Made by a program: the position numbers and the translations under genes
Notes under the pieces: model-generated
Told to the model about the DNA's origin: nothing
The model's database searches: none
What the model saw: the letters and a program-made list of their open reading frames with translations, nothing else
In this document: positions 24,063 to 30,835 of the stretch, piece by piece
Position numbering within the stretch: position 1 is the first letter of the stretch
How the letters are laid out: each line of letters starts with the position of its first letter
IMG/VR virus record: IMGVR_UViG_3300006865_000003
Coordinates: 1 to 42,808 of that record
Length of the DNA stretch: 42,808 nucleotides
Origin: a virus
Reading direction: 5' to 3' (one strand)

Positions 24063-24710
24063 TTAGGAACCAACGTTCCCGAGGTCCACGTACCAGATGT
24101 CAAGCGTGCCGGTGAAGCGGCAAGTGCCATCGGCGGCAAGCTGCGTGTCAGGAGACGACACGTTGAAGAAAAGCTGCGTGGTGGCCGTGTCGGCAACCAA
24201 AAGGCCAGAAATCGCGCCCGTGGAGCCGACAAACGAGGCCGCAACTGGCGTGGCGGCGTCTTTGACGATGTTGGTAAGCGTGGTAGCCGGGATGACGTTA
24301 ACAGCCGTGGTGGCGATGGGGTTGGCGGCGGCAACTGCCGTGCCGACGCCAATAACCGGGTCGTCGTCGTTGGCGTAGTCGCCAGAAAACACTGCCGAGC
24401 CGACCAGCTCTGCTTGCAGGATCAGGATGTTGCGGTCGGGCAGGTTGGCAATTGCCACGCCGGCAAAGTCGGTGGCGGCGGTAACGGTAACCAGGACGCT
24501 TGAAAGCTCGATGCGGTGACGGCGAATCGTGACCGGAACGTCAAAAGCCGACACAGCGCCCGCCGAAACAACCCCAGTAGGACGGCGAACAATGTCCTCG
24601 TAGGCCGCTTCTGCGCCGGTGAACTTTACCTGCGAACCATCGGCGCCGCTACGGCGCGCAAACCACGGGGCGACAGGCTTAAGGTTCGTAAGGTTGGTGT
24701 CAACTGACAT
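24063..24710 (-). CDS. Putative virion structural protein (215 aa)
   Basis: The gene lies between the large terminase and portal genes. The product starts MSVDTNLTNLKPVAPWFARR and is then rich in Ala, Val and Thr with alternating strand patterns (RHRIELSSVLVTVTAATD, TTQLFFNVSSPDTQLAADG), suggesting a beta-rich fold. Such a protein could decorate the head or form a small fibre. I do not recognise a family. No membrane segment or signal peptide is present. Confidence 0.6.
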   Translation of the reverse strand: MSVDTNLTNLKPVAPWFARRSGADGSQVKFTGAEAAYEDIVRRPTGVVSAGAVSAFDVPVTIRRHRIELSSVLVTVTAATDFAGVAIANLPDRNILILQAELVGSAVFSGDYANDDDPVIGVGTAVAAANPIATTAVNVIPATTLTNIVKDAATPVAASFVGSTGAISGLLVADTATTQLFFNVSSPDTQLAADGTCRFTGTLDIWYVDLGNVGS

Positions 24711-24771
24711 TTTCGTGTGTCCTAGCTTAATTGAGCGCTAACCTTAACGAAGCTCGGCGCGTTAGTCAAGT

Positions 24772-26400
24772 TTAAGCCATCCAGCCCCCGCCGCCGACTT
24801 CCCACGGCGCCAACCCGGCTGTGTGGTCCACCTCGCTTGCGGCCGGCCCATCGACAAGTCCAAACGACTTTTTGGTATTGGCGTTTTTGTATTCGGCAAT
24901 GTAGGTGGTGTCGGCAAACGTAAGTCCCAAAGCATCCGCCAAGTCAGGCGAACGCAGTCCCGCAGTCCTCATTTCCTGTTTTGACACCAATACTAGGTCA
25001 TTTGTCAGGCTTGGCTTGATTTTTATGCTAACCAAGTCTTTTTGAAGCACGTCCATGTCGGGAATACTTACGCCTTCTTCAAGCGCGAGCCATTCTTTAA
25101 GACGCAACTGCATTTCCGCACGGCGGTTTTTAGGCCCCGGAGCCTTCGGACGGGCCAATTTAGCCTGCGAAGGCGCGCCGAAGTTGACGCCGCGCACGCG
25201 GGGCGGCCCGTAGGCCGGTCCTTTGGCCCGAAGGCTAGACAACACGGCCCTACCGATGCCGCCGGCGTCGATAAACACAACCGCCGGCTCAGCCTCGTCG
25301 ATGACTTCTTTCAACCACTCCACGGCGGCCACGTGGTCGATTTTGTCGCGCCAAACCACCTTCTCGCACACGTAGCCGCGCCGGAACGCGATGGCGAAGC
25401 GGTCGCCGCCCTCGCCGGCGGGGTCAACGCCCAGCACGAGCGGGCCGGCGGGCTCGATGCGGCGCTTTCTGGCGCGCATAATGTCGGCGCTGTTGTGATA
25501 GGCGCCTTCGGCCTTCTGTTGGAACGCCAGCTCCAAGGTGGCCGGGTATTCCTGGTCGAAAAGGCGCACGCTCCGCAGCTCGTGGATTTTGGCGCGCCGC
25601 CAAGCCATCTGATCAAGGCTTAGGCCGAACAATCCGGCGTATTCAAGCTCCGAAAACAGCTCGCCATCCTCGACGGTGTCGCGCAATTCGAAACCCTCGG
25701 GCGCGGGGCGGCTGTATTCCTCTTGGAGATACCAGGGAATAAAACACACCTCGTAGTCGCCAATACCCGCGATAGCGTCCTGCGTGCGCTCGTAGAACTC
25801 GCCCGTGACTCCGTTTGCGGTGCTCTCAAGGATAATCTCGGTGCCGGGTAGGTCGGGCACTGTCTGCACGGACGCCGCAAAGTGGTCTGCCGCGTTCGGC
25901 CAGAAGGCCGCTTCCGATCCGTGGAACAGCGTCATCGACTTTCCGCGCCCGCCGGCCTTGGAGCCGGCCGTCGCGACGGTGTAGGAGCTGTCTAGCTGGT
26001 CAAAAACCAGCTCTCGCACGTTGGCGGCGCCGACATGAGGCGCAAACGGGTTGTTTTTCTGGTAGCGCTCGACGATGCCGAACAACGCCTCTGACGCTGT
26101 CTGCTCGTGAGCCAAAATGTAGGTATTCACGCCCCTGTTCATCGTTGTGCGATGATAAAACCTCGCGCCCGTGTACGTCGAAACGCCCTGCTGACGCGAC
26201 TTGGGCACAATCATTCTGACTTTGCCCTTGCTTTTTTTTTGGTTTTCAAGCTTTTGGTGAAGCAGCAGCTGCGCCTCGTTCAACACGAGCGTTTTCTGGT
26301 TCCCCGCCTTATCGCGGATGCGCAAAATCGTCCGCGCGTACAGCGGAAAATCCTCGCGCAGCGTCGCGAACGCTTCTAGCAGCTTGCGGTCAGCAGTCAT
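24772..26400 (-). CDS. terL: Terminase large subunit (ATPase-nuclease)
   Basis: The motor pumps DNA into the head and cuts it. The product has 542 residues. The ATPase has a deviant Walker A (VPKSRQQGVST, about 65-75) and Walker B (MTLFHGSEAAFW, about 156-167, catalytic Glu following Ser). The coupling motif may be ILESTANG (about 189-196). The RNase H-like nuclease shows its acidic positions: GVDPAGEGGD (D325), VVFIDAGGIGRA (D377) and SPDLADAL near 508. The upstream gene overlaps it by ATGA. From sequence alone I cannot say whether packaging is headful or site-specific, although the circular assembly agrees with headful. Confidence 0.92.
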   Translation of the reverse strand: MTADRKLLEAFATLREDFPLYARTILRIRDKAGNQKTLVLNEAQLLLHQKLENQKKSKGKVRMIVPKSRQQGVSTYTGARFYHRTTMNRGVNTYILAHEQTASEALFGIVERYQKNNPFAPHVGAANVRELVFDQLDSSYTVATAGSKAGGRGKSMTLFHGSEAAFWPNAADHFAASVQTVPDLPGTEIILESTANGVTGEFYERTQDAIAGIGDYEVCFIPWYLQEEYSRPAPEGFELRDTVEDGELFSELEYAGLFGLSLDQMAWRRAKIHELRSVRLFDQEYPATLELAFQQKAEGAYHNSADIMRARKRRIEPAGPLVLGVDPAGEGGDRFAIAFRRGYVCEKVVWRDKIDHVAAVEWLKEVIDEAEPAVVFIDAGGIGRAVLSSLRAKGPAYGPPRVRGVNFGAPSQAKLARPKAPGPKNRRAEMQLRLKEWLALEEGVSIPDMDVLQKDLVSIKIKPSLTNDLVLVSKQEMRTAGLRSPDLADALGLTFADTTYIAEYKNANTKKSFGLVDGPAASEVDHTAGLAPWEVGGGGWMA

Positions 26401-26798
26401 GCTTGATGAACAGTCCTGTCACGCCGGCAAATGGCCGAAACTCGCAGCCCGTAGCCGTCTCGGCGTGCAATTTCAGCCATCCGGTTGACGCGGCGGCTCA
26501 CGTCAGCTTGACACGCGCCCTCGGTTTGGAACACATCGCGCGTTTGATACGCGCGGCACGCGATTTCGGCTCCGTTTTCGTCCAAAACGCAGGCCCGAGC
26601 GTAGCCCCGGAACGGAAAAAGCTCGTTATACAGGTCGCGGTAGTCTTCACGGCGCTCGGTTTGGTGGCGCTCGACACTCTGAGCCGGCGTTTGTCCCTGT
26701 GCGCCGACAAAAATCGCGACGATAATCCAGAAAAATAGGCAGTAAACCAAAACCGCCGGTAAAATAAACGCTGAAACTGTCCGCGTAGTGTTGCGCAT
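26397..26798 (-). CDS. Small membrane-anchored protein upstream of terminase (133 aa)
   Basis: The ATG at 26798 is chosen because it places one hydrophobic helix (FILPAVLVYCLFFWIIVAIF, residues 10-29) just after a short basic start. The remainder is polar, Arg-rich and contains four further Cys (CVLDENGAEIAC, CQADVS, ICRRD), which could form disulfides if it faces the periplasm. It overlaps the terminase start by 4 nt. Function unknown; the anchored layout would also allow a lysis or exclusion role. Confidence 0.6.
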   Translation of the reverse strand: MRNTTRTVSAFILPAVLVYCLFFWIIVAIFVGAQGQTPAQSVERHQTERREDYRDLYNELFPFRGYARACVLDENGAEIACRAYQTRDVFQTEGACQADVSRRVNRMAEIARRDGYGLRVSAICRRDRTVHQA

Positions 26799-26898
26799 GT
26801 CTGTGGCCCCGAAAGCGGCGGCGGCGCGCCAAGGAGCCAAACGCGCCGCCGCCGTCCCGCCTTATCGCTGCGGTGCGTGCGCTTACAAAGCGCAGCAG

Positions 26899-27231
26899 TT
26901 AACTCTTACCCGCTTTTTCCAAGCTGTCAACAACCACCGCCTCGAACTCCAACACGGTGGCTTTGCGCGGCGGTTCCAGCTTCGCTTTCTCGATGGCGTC
27001 AATCAGCGCCTCTACCGAGCGGTCGTCGTGCACGCTCACTTCGCGAGGCTCCAACTTCGCCACTAGCTTCAACACTTCCAGATAATTCTCATCGTTGGCG
27101 CTGGCGAACTCGTTCAGCCGCTCTTGACCGCCCGCCGCCTCTAGCGCGCTGTGCAGCATGTCCTTGAAAAGCTTCTTGTCCCGCGCCAGCGCGGTCATGA
27201 GGGTCCCAGGAAGCGGCAGCACAGCGGTCAT
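26899..27231 (-). CDS. Putative small terminase subunit-like protein (110 aa)
   Basis: The product is helical: DKKLFKDMLHSALEAAGGQE, then LNEFASANDENYLEVLKLVA and KLEPREVSVHDDRSVEALID. The segment with ALxxAGG, a short helix and KLxPREV resembles proteins often found just before large terminase genes in podoviruses and siphoviruses. The position, two genes upstream of the large subunit, agrees. There is no clear helix-turn-helix, so the call is tentative. It overlaps the upstream gene by 4 nt. Confidence 0.45.
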   Translation of the reverse strand: MTAVLPLPGTLMTALARDKKLFKDMLHSALEAAGGQERLNEFASANDENYLEVLKLVAKLEPREVSVHDDRSVEALIDAIEKAKLEPPRKATVLEFEAVVVDSLEKAGKS

Positions 27232-27491
27232 CCAAAGTCAACAGGCTCTTCGTCCTCGACGAATACGCGCCTCATGGCGATCTCCGCCCGCTGCGACGGG
27301 TCCAGGTCCGCGTACAACGGCGGCGAGGTGCGGGCGTCGCGCACGACACGCCCGTTCTGAACGCGAGCGCCGGGCACAACGACCATGTTGTTCGAAGGAT
27401 ACGCCCGCAGCACCACGCCCACGCCCGGCACCTCCATGGCGTAAGTCACGCCCACGCCGGTATCCTCAAGCGCCCTCCACAGCTCGGCCAC
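27228..27491 (-). CDS. Hypothetical protein (87 aa)
   Basis: Starts at a GTG. The product is a small beta-rich protein (VGVTYAMEVPGVGVVLRAYP, NNMVVVPGARVQNGRVVRD) with an acidic end. It sits in a run of four coupled small genes at the head of the virion block. No family recognised. Confidence 0.65.
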   Translation of the reverse strand: MAELWRALEDTGVGVTYAMEVPGVGVVLRAYPSNNMVVVPGARVQNGRVVRDARTSPPLYADLDPSQRAEIAMRRVFVEDEEPVDFG

Positions 27492-27752
27492 TCAGCTCTC
27501 CATGCGCGTGAACAGCAAGTCCACGAAGGTCTCGGCCAGCTCTTTTGTAGCCTCCACCTTAGCGTTGCCGGCCAGCCGCGAGCCGCGCAGCGCCTCGGCG
27601 GCCATGGCGATGGCGACCAGGATATGATCCGGGGTGACGACGCCAGCGCGGCTCTCGTCCTCGTCCTTGTGACCGCGCTCTGGACCGCCGTCGCTCTCGT
27701 TCGCAGCGCGAGTCGCAATCAGCTCCGCAATTGAGGCTACCTTCGCGCTCAT
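27492..27752 (-). CDS. Helical hypothetical protein (86 aa)
   Basis: The N-terminal half is polar and charged (ESDGGPERGHKDEDESRAG) and the C-terminal half is a long amphipathic helix (DHILVAIAMAAEALRGSRLA and on). The stop directly abuts the start of the next gene and its ATG overlaps the previous stop. A DNA-binding or small-terminase role is possible but nothing proves it. Confidence 0.65.
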   Translation of the reverse strand: MSAKVASIAELIATRAANESDGGPERGHKDEDESRAGVVTPDHILVAIAMAAEALRGSRLAGNAKVEATKELAETFVDLLFTRMES

Positions 27753-28072
27753 TGTCGCCCCCGCAGTCCGGCCGGGGGACGACGTCGCACGAGCCCCAGG
27801 TCCTCGCCGTAGGCGCGGGCGCCAGCAGCAGCCGTGTCAGCCAAGCGCCTGGCCCCCGCGCCCAGCGCGTTTATCGCCCCAGAGGCAGCCCGTTCGGCGT
27901 CTTGGGCGGCGCGCCCGATGGAGCGCTGTACTTGGCCGGCCGCGTTGTCAACTCGCCGCACGCGGCGCAGGAAGTTAGCCCCCTCTTGTCGGTTTGCTGC
28001 GGCTCGCGCGGCGGCTGCGGCCGGGTTCACCCGCTGGTGCAGCAATGGACGTTCGCCTTGTCGGTCGGGCAT
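27749..28072 (-). CDS. Ala/Arg-rich basic protein, first gene of the leftward block (107 aa)
   Basis: The ATG at 28072 gives MPDRQGERPLLHQRVNPAAA; longer readings would run through the promoter-like AT-rich stretch and a 9-bp repeat array and are rejected. The product is basic, Ala-rich and helical (ARAAANRQEGANFLRRVRRV), with a basic Pro/Arg tail. Such composition suggests nucleic-acid binding or a minor virion protein. No ribosome-binding site of usual form precedes the ATG. Confidence 0.55.
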   Translation of the reverse strand: MPDRQGERPLLHQRVNPAAAAARAAANRQEGANFLRRVRRVDNAAGQVQRSIGRAAQDAERAASGAINALGAGARRLADTAAAGARAYGEDLGLVRRRPPAGLRGRQ

Positions 28073-28254
28073 GGGAGGTCTCGGCTGTGGGTACGCTGTT
28101 GGGAGCGAGGCCGGGTACCGCCCCCGGCGAACGACGGTTATGAGCCGACGCTGGCCCTTGGCCACCTCGCTTCGGGCATAGTGCAGGAATTTTGGCGGAT
28201 AGTCAAGTTGGGCGCCGGGTTTTGTGAGTTTGGTTGGTTTAGGGCTCGGCGGCC

Positions 28255-28315
28255 AAAAATTGGTATATATTTTATGTGGAAATTTAATTACTTGGGAATT
28301 TGGTATATGTAGTGT
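28255..28315 (-). promoter_or_regulatory. AT-rich stretch with two TTGGTATAT repeats, candidate start of the leftward block
   Basis: In otherwise GC-rich DNA, this segment is AT-rich and carries the near-identical elements TTGGTATATATTTT and TTGGTATATGTAG about 40 bp apart (28260 and 28300). On the minus strand they read as ATATATACCAA and ACATATACCAA, each containing a TATA-type -10-like core. The first virion gene begins about 180 nt downstream. Two tandem late promoters, or two sites for one regulator, would fit; no matching strong -35 is seen. Confidence 0.4.
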
Positions 28316-28393
28316 CTCGGCAGCTCCAAGGCCAACCAAGTCAACCACACGAACCACCCCCCCGTCTGGCCGGTTAACCCCGCGGTCGGCGCG

Positions 28394-28456
28394 CCAAGTC
28401 AACCAAGTCAACCAAGTCAACCAAGTCAACCAAGTCAACCAAGTAAACCAAGCAAA
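28394..28456. repeat. Seven 9-bp tandem repeats (CCAAGTCAA)
   Basis: Five perfect and two decayed copies of CCAAGTCAA follow one another without spacers (the last two read CCAAGTAAA and CCAAGCAAA). A related CCAAGTCAA copy also lies at 28336-28344. The array sits between the small leftward gene with its terminator and the candidate late promoter, where iterons or binding sites for an early regulator might be expected. Confidence 0.85.
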
Positions 28457-28460
28457 CAAA

Positions 28461-28489
28461 GCTTGCCATTAACCCAGTTAATGGCAAGC
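28461..28489 (-). terminator. Rho-independent terminator of the small leftward gene
   Basis: A perfect 13-bp stem (GCTTGCCATTAAC with GTTAATGGCAAGC) closes a 3-nt loop. On the minus strand it is followed directly by TTTGTTTGCTTGG, a T-rich tail; on the plus strand there is none. It lies 24 bp past the stop of the minus-strand gene 28513-28761 and insulates it from the virion block. Confidence 0.8.
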
Positions 28490-28512
28490 CAAGTAAACAA
28501 GGTTACCAAGTG

Positions 28513-28761
28513 TTAAGCTTGTTTAAGCAAGCCCACCAGGCTGGGGCGCTTACGCTTCCCAAAAGAACAACACGAAGAAGGCGCGTTGCCTTGATCGCGG
28601 GATAAACCTTTGACACTTGAGATGTCATGTTCCTTCGCGCCCTGGAACTTGGCGCGCGGCGTATCGCCGGTCCAATCGGCTTTGACGGCTTCGTCGCTGG
28701 GTCGGTACGGCGCGATGGCGAAGGCGAAGCGTCGCTCTTGGGGTTGGTGGTTGTTGGTCAT
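28513..28761 (-). CDS. Small isolated leftward protein in the control region (82 aa)
   Basis: The ATG at 28761 (MTNNHQPQERRFAFAIAPYR) has a GGAG nine bases upstream. The middle is a mixed charged sequence (KADWTGDTPRAKFQGAKEHD), followed by a short basic tail with a Cys-Cys pair (SSCCSFGKRKRPS). A TTGACA lies about 50 bp upstream on the same strand and a hairpin terminator lies just downstream, so it looks like a single-gene unit, perhaps made early. No family recognised; its place suggests a regulator. Confidence 0.5.
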   Translation of the reverse strand: MTNNHQPQERRFAFAIAPYRPSDEAVKADWTGDTPRAKFQGAKEHDISSVKGLSRDQGNAPSSCCSFGKRKRPSLVGLLKQA

Positions 28762-28831
28762 TGCGGTTGCTCCGTTGGTTGAGTGGTCATGGCATAGCAC
28801 GGGTGCGTTGTCAAATCGTTAAGGCGGGAGC

Positions 28832-28902
28832 GGCGGGTCTAGGGTTCCGTGACGTGGGGTCTGAGCGGCGTGGGGTCTGAGTGGCGGGTCTAGGGTTCTG
28901 TG
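28832..28902. repeat. Pair of interleaved direct repeats in the control region
   Basis: GGCGGGTCTAGGGTTCNGTG occurs at 28832-28851 and 28883-28902 with one difference. Between them, CGTGGGGTCTGAGNGGCG occurs twice, at 28853-28870 and 28869-28886, overlapping by two bases. No gene is seen here. Confidence 0.8.
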
Positions 28903-28972
28903 GCCAGGTGGCTAGGTGGCTCGGCGGCTAGGTGGCCAAGTGGCCAGGTGGCTCAGTGGCCAGGTGGCGTGG
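28901..28972. repeat. Nine 8-bp degenerate tandem repeats (TGGCCAGG)
   Basis: Nine consecutive octamers follow the pattern TGGC(C/T)(A/C)(G/A)G with few changes (for example TGGCCAGG, TGGCTAGG, TGGCTCAG). The array directly follows the 20-bp repeats and precedes the AT-rich island, a layout like protein-binding repeats beside an unwinding region. Confidence 0.8.
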
Positions 28973-29018
28973 GTATGGGAATTTAGCAGCGTGGGGAGCC
29001 AAGTGGCGGAGCAGTGTT

Positions 29019-29190
29019 GTACTAAACATAAAAACTAAGATAACGTAGCAAAGTTAAATTATTATAAATATATTAGTAAGACCTTGCTCGCGCGTTATGT
29101 TCTATTGGGCGGAATAACTAATATAATAATAAATATAAAAGAAGCATAAGATATAGTAGTTATACTGTAAAAACAAACATATAAGGAATC
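29019..29190. other. AT-rich island, candidate replication origin
   Basis: About 170 bp are very rich in A and T (runs such as AAATTATTATAAATATATTAG and AATATAATAATAAATATAAA) in a genome that is otherwise GC-rich. Repeat arrays lie on both sides and transcription diverges around it. These are common traits of a DNA-unwinding element at an origin. No ribosome-binding site or coding frame is seen. Confidence 0.45.
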
Positions 29191-29244
29191 AGAGCAACTC
29201 GCCTGTTAAGGGTGCGACATTCTGTCCATTTTTCTCCCCACACA

Positions 29245-29319
29245 CGTGCTCGCCACATTCTCGTCACAACATTCTCGCCGCATTCTCGTCACAATCGTGC
29301 TCGCCACATTCTCGTCACA
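29245..29319. repeat. 24-bp direct repeat and CATTCTCG array
   Basis: The 24-bp sequence starting CGTGCTCGCCACATTCTCGT is present at 29245-29268 and 29296-29319. The core CATTCTCG(T/C)C(A/G)C also occurs between them, making four copies within about 75 bp. It lies upstream of the first rightward gene and may bind a regulator. From 29320 to 29450 I see no gene and no clear promoter. Confidence 0.8.
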
Positions 29320-29466
29320 CACGCCACCGCGTAAACGACCGGCGAAAAGACTACACACAAAGCCAAAAATAAATAATCGCTAACTACGATTATGGCTAGA
29401 ATTTAAACGCACGCCAGTCTATAACCCTCCCACGCGCGACGTGCGCGCCGCGAAGGAGCAACCACA

Positions 29467-30765
29467 ATGGCGATGTCCCCAGGTACTAAAAAATGGTCCA
29501 CACTGGCCTCGTGGTCGGATGAGGACGTTTATAGCTATTTCAGAAACACGATGCGCCAACCCCCAGAGCATGCCCGTAACTCGCTTGTGGCGGTCCGGCG
29601 CTCTTACGACCGGCGCGGCGTGCGTTACTTTTCAGGCGAGATGCCTTCCTATAAAGACGCCTTTAGTGCGCTCTCGCAGGACGTGCGTGACAATATCTTG
29701 CGCGATATAAACGTGCGTGGCAATATCTTGCGCGATATAAGCAGCGCCGAACCGACGCCCCAAGAGACGCACAAGGCCGAGCCCACGCCTGTTTTCGTCC
29801 CGCCCCAAGAGACGCGCAAGGCCGAGCCCACGCCTGTTTTCGTCCCGCCCCTAGACTTGCCGGCGGCTGACCCCGCCATGAAGCCTTTGGCGGCGATGAT
29901 CGCGCCGCACCTGGCTGACCTGTTGGCCACCTCAATCCAGAACGCCGTGCGCGCCTCGCACGAGGCGCTGGCGGCTAACCAAGTCACGCGCCTTGCGGTC
30001 GTGAGCAACGGTGAGCCGCCTCGCGTTATCGAGGGACTGCACCACGAAGCGGCGTCTAAAGTCATCTCGCTTGTGGGCGCGGGCGCTAACGTGATGCTAG
30101 TCGGCCCGGCCGGGTGTGGTAAGACGTCCATCGCCTCCAGCGTGGCCAAGGCTTTCCAGCGCCCGTTGACGGTCATATCGTGCAGCGCCGGCATGAGCGA
30201 GGCGCAGTTGCTGGGGCGCTTGCTCCCGCTTGGCGAGGGCGGCGCGTTCCGCTACGTTGAGAGCCCGTTCGTGCGGGCATACAGCACCGGCGGCGTAATC
30301 CTGCTCGATGAACTGGACGCGGCCGATAGTAACCTGCTTCTTGTGATAAACGCCGCGCTGGCCAATGGGTTTATTACCGTAGAGGCGCGTGCGTCTTCTA
30401 ACCTCGATACGCGCGTGGTGCGTCACCCCGACACGCTGATAATCGCTGCGGCGAACACTTGGGGACATGGAGCCGACAGTCAGTATGTCGGGCGCGCCGC
30501 GCTGGACGCCGCTACGCTGGACCGGTTTTATCGGCTCGCCATTGATTATGACCACGCTCTAGAGCGCGCCATTGGCTCGCCCGAAGCGGTAGCGTATGTG
30601 CAAATACTTCGCAAGAAAGCGCGCGAGGCGAAGCTTAAGCGCGTGGTGTCAACGCGTATGATCGGCCGGCTTGACGCCGGCGTGCGCGCTGGCCTGACGC
30701 TGAAGCAAGCGTGCGAGGACGAGCTAGCGGCGTGGTCGCCTGATGAGCGCGCCAAGGTGGCGTAA
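29467..30765 (+). CDS. MoxR/CbbQ-type AAA+ ATPase
   Basis: First gene of the rightward block, with an AAGGAGCA site. The product has 432 residues. Residues 1-130 are a variable head with two in-frame duplications (NILRDINVRGNILRDI; PQETHKAEPTPVFVPP repeated). The AAA+ core shows Walker A GPAGCGKTS (about 213-221), Walker B GVILLDELD (about 276-284) and a sensor region LIIAAANTWG near 325-335. In cells MoxR-type ATPases act with VWA-domain partners to remodel protein complexes. The next gene encodes a partner candidate. In the phage early block it may act on a host complex or on replication or modification enzymes; which one cannot be seen. Confidence 0.85.
   Translation: MAMSPGTKKWSTLASWSDEDVYSYFRNTMRQPPEHARNSLVAVRRSYDRRGVRYFSGEMPSYKDAFSALSQDVRDNILRDINVRGNILRDISSAEPTPQETHKAEPTPVFVPPQETRKAEPTPVFVPPLDLPAADPAMKPLAAMIAPHLADLLATSIQNAVRASHEALAANQVTRLAVVSNGEPPRVIEGLHHEAASKVISLVGAGANVMLVGPAGCGKTSIASSVAKAFQRPLTVISCSAGMSEAQLLGRLLPLGEGGAFRYVESPFVRAYSTGGVILLDELDAADSNLLLVINAALANGFITVEARASSNLDTRVVRHPDTLIIAAANTWGHGADSQYVGRAALDAATLDRFYRLAIDYDHALERAIGSPEAVAYVQILRKKAREAKLKRVVSTRMIGRLDAGVRAGLTLKQACEDELAAWSPDERAKVA
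29681..29846 (+). repeat. Two tandem in-frame duplications in the AAA+ gene
   Basis: Positions 29681-29710 and 29711-29740 are a 30-bp unit repeated with one change. A second unit of 45 bp is repeated at about 29757-29801 and 29802-29846, also nearly exact. Both keep the frame and lengthen the linker before the ATPase core by 10 and 15 residues. Their near identity means they are recent. Confidence 0.85.
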
Positions 30766-30835
30766 TTTTAAAAAGCGGCGCAACGTATTGACGGGGTGAC
30801 CGCGCCGCCTCATTGTCGGGATAGGAGCAAGTCCA

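Noticed and set aside
24711-24771. Firm promoter in the gap upstream of the 215-residue structural gene
   Set aside because: TTGACT with a 17-bp spacing has only a poor -10 (TAAGGT); kept as a remark in a finding but not as a feature.
28073-28459. N-terminal extension of the minus-strand gene at 27749 with TWL repeats
   Set aside because: The repeats are only the translation of the 9-bp array; the frame would cross the AT-rich promoter-like segment. The ATG at 28072 is taken instead.
28394-28972. CRISPR array or transposon ends in the control region
   Set aside because: Repeats are 8-9 bp tandem without spacers; no transposase or terminal inverted repeats are seen.
29191-29452. tRNA or small RNA gene in the non-coding stretch
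   Set aside because: No cloverleaf, anticodon stem or CCA end could be formed; only direct repeats were found.
30766-30835. Terminator between the AAA+ gene and its neighbour
   Set aside because: The GCGGCGC/GCGCCGC pair has a 20-nt loop and no T-run; more likely chance in GC-rich DNA.
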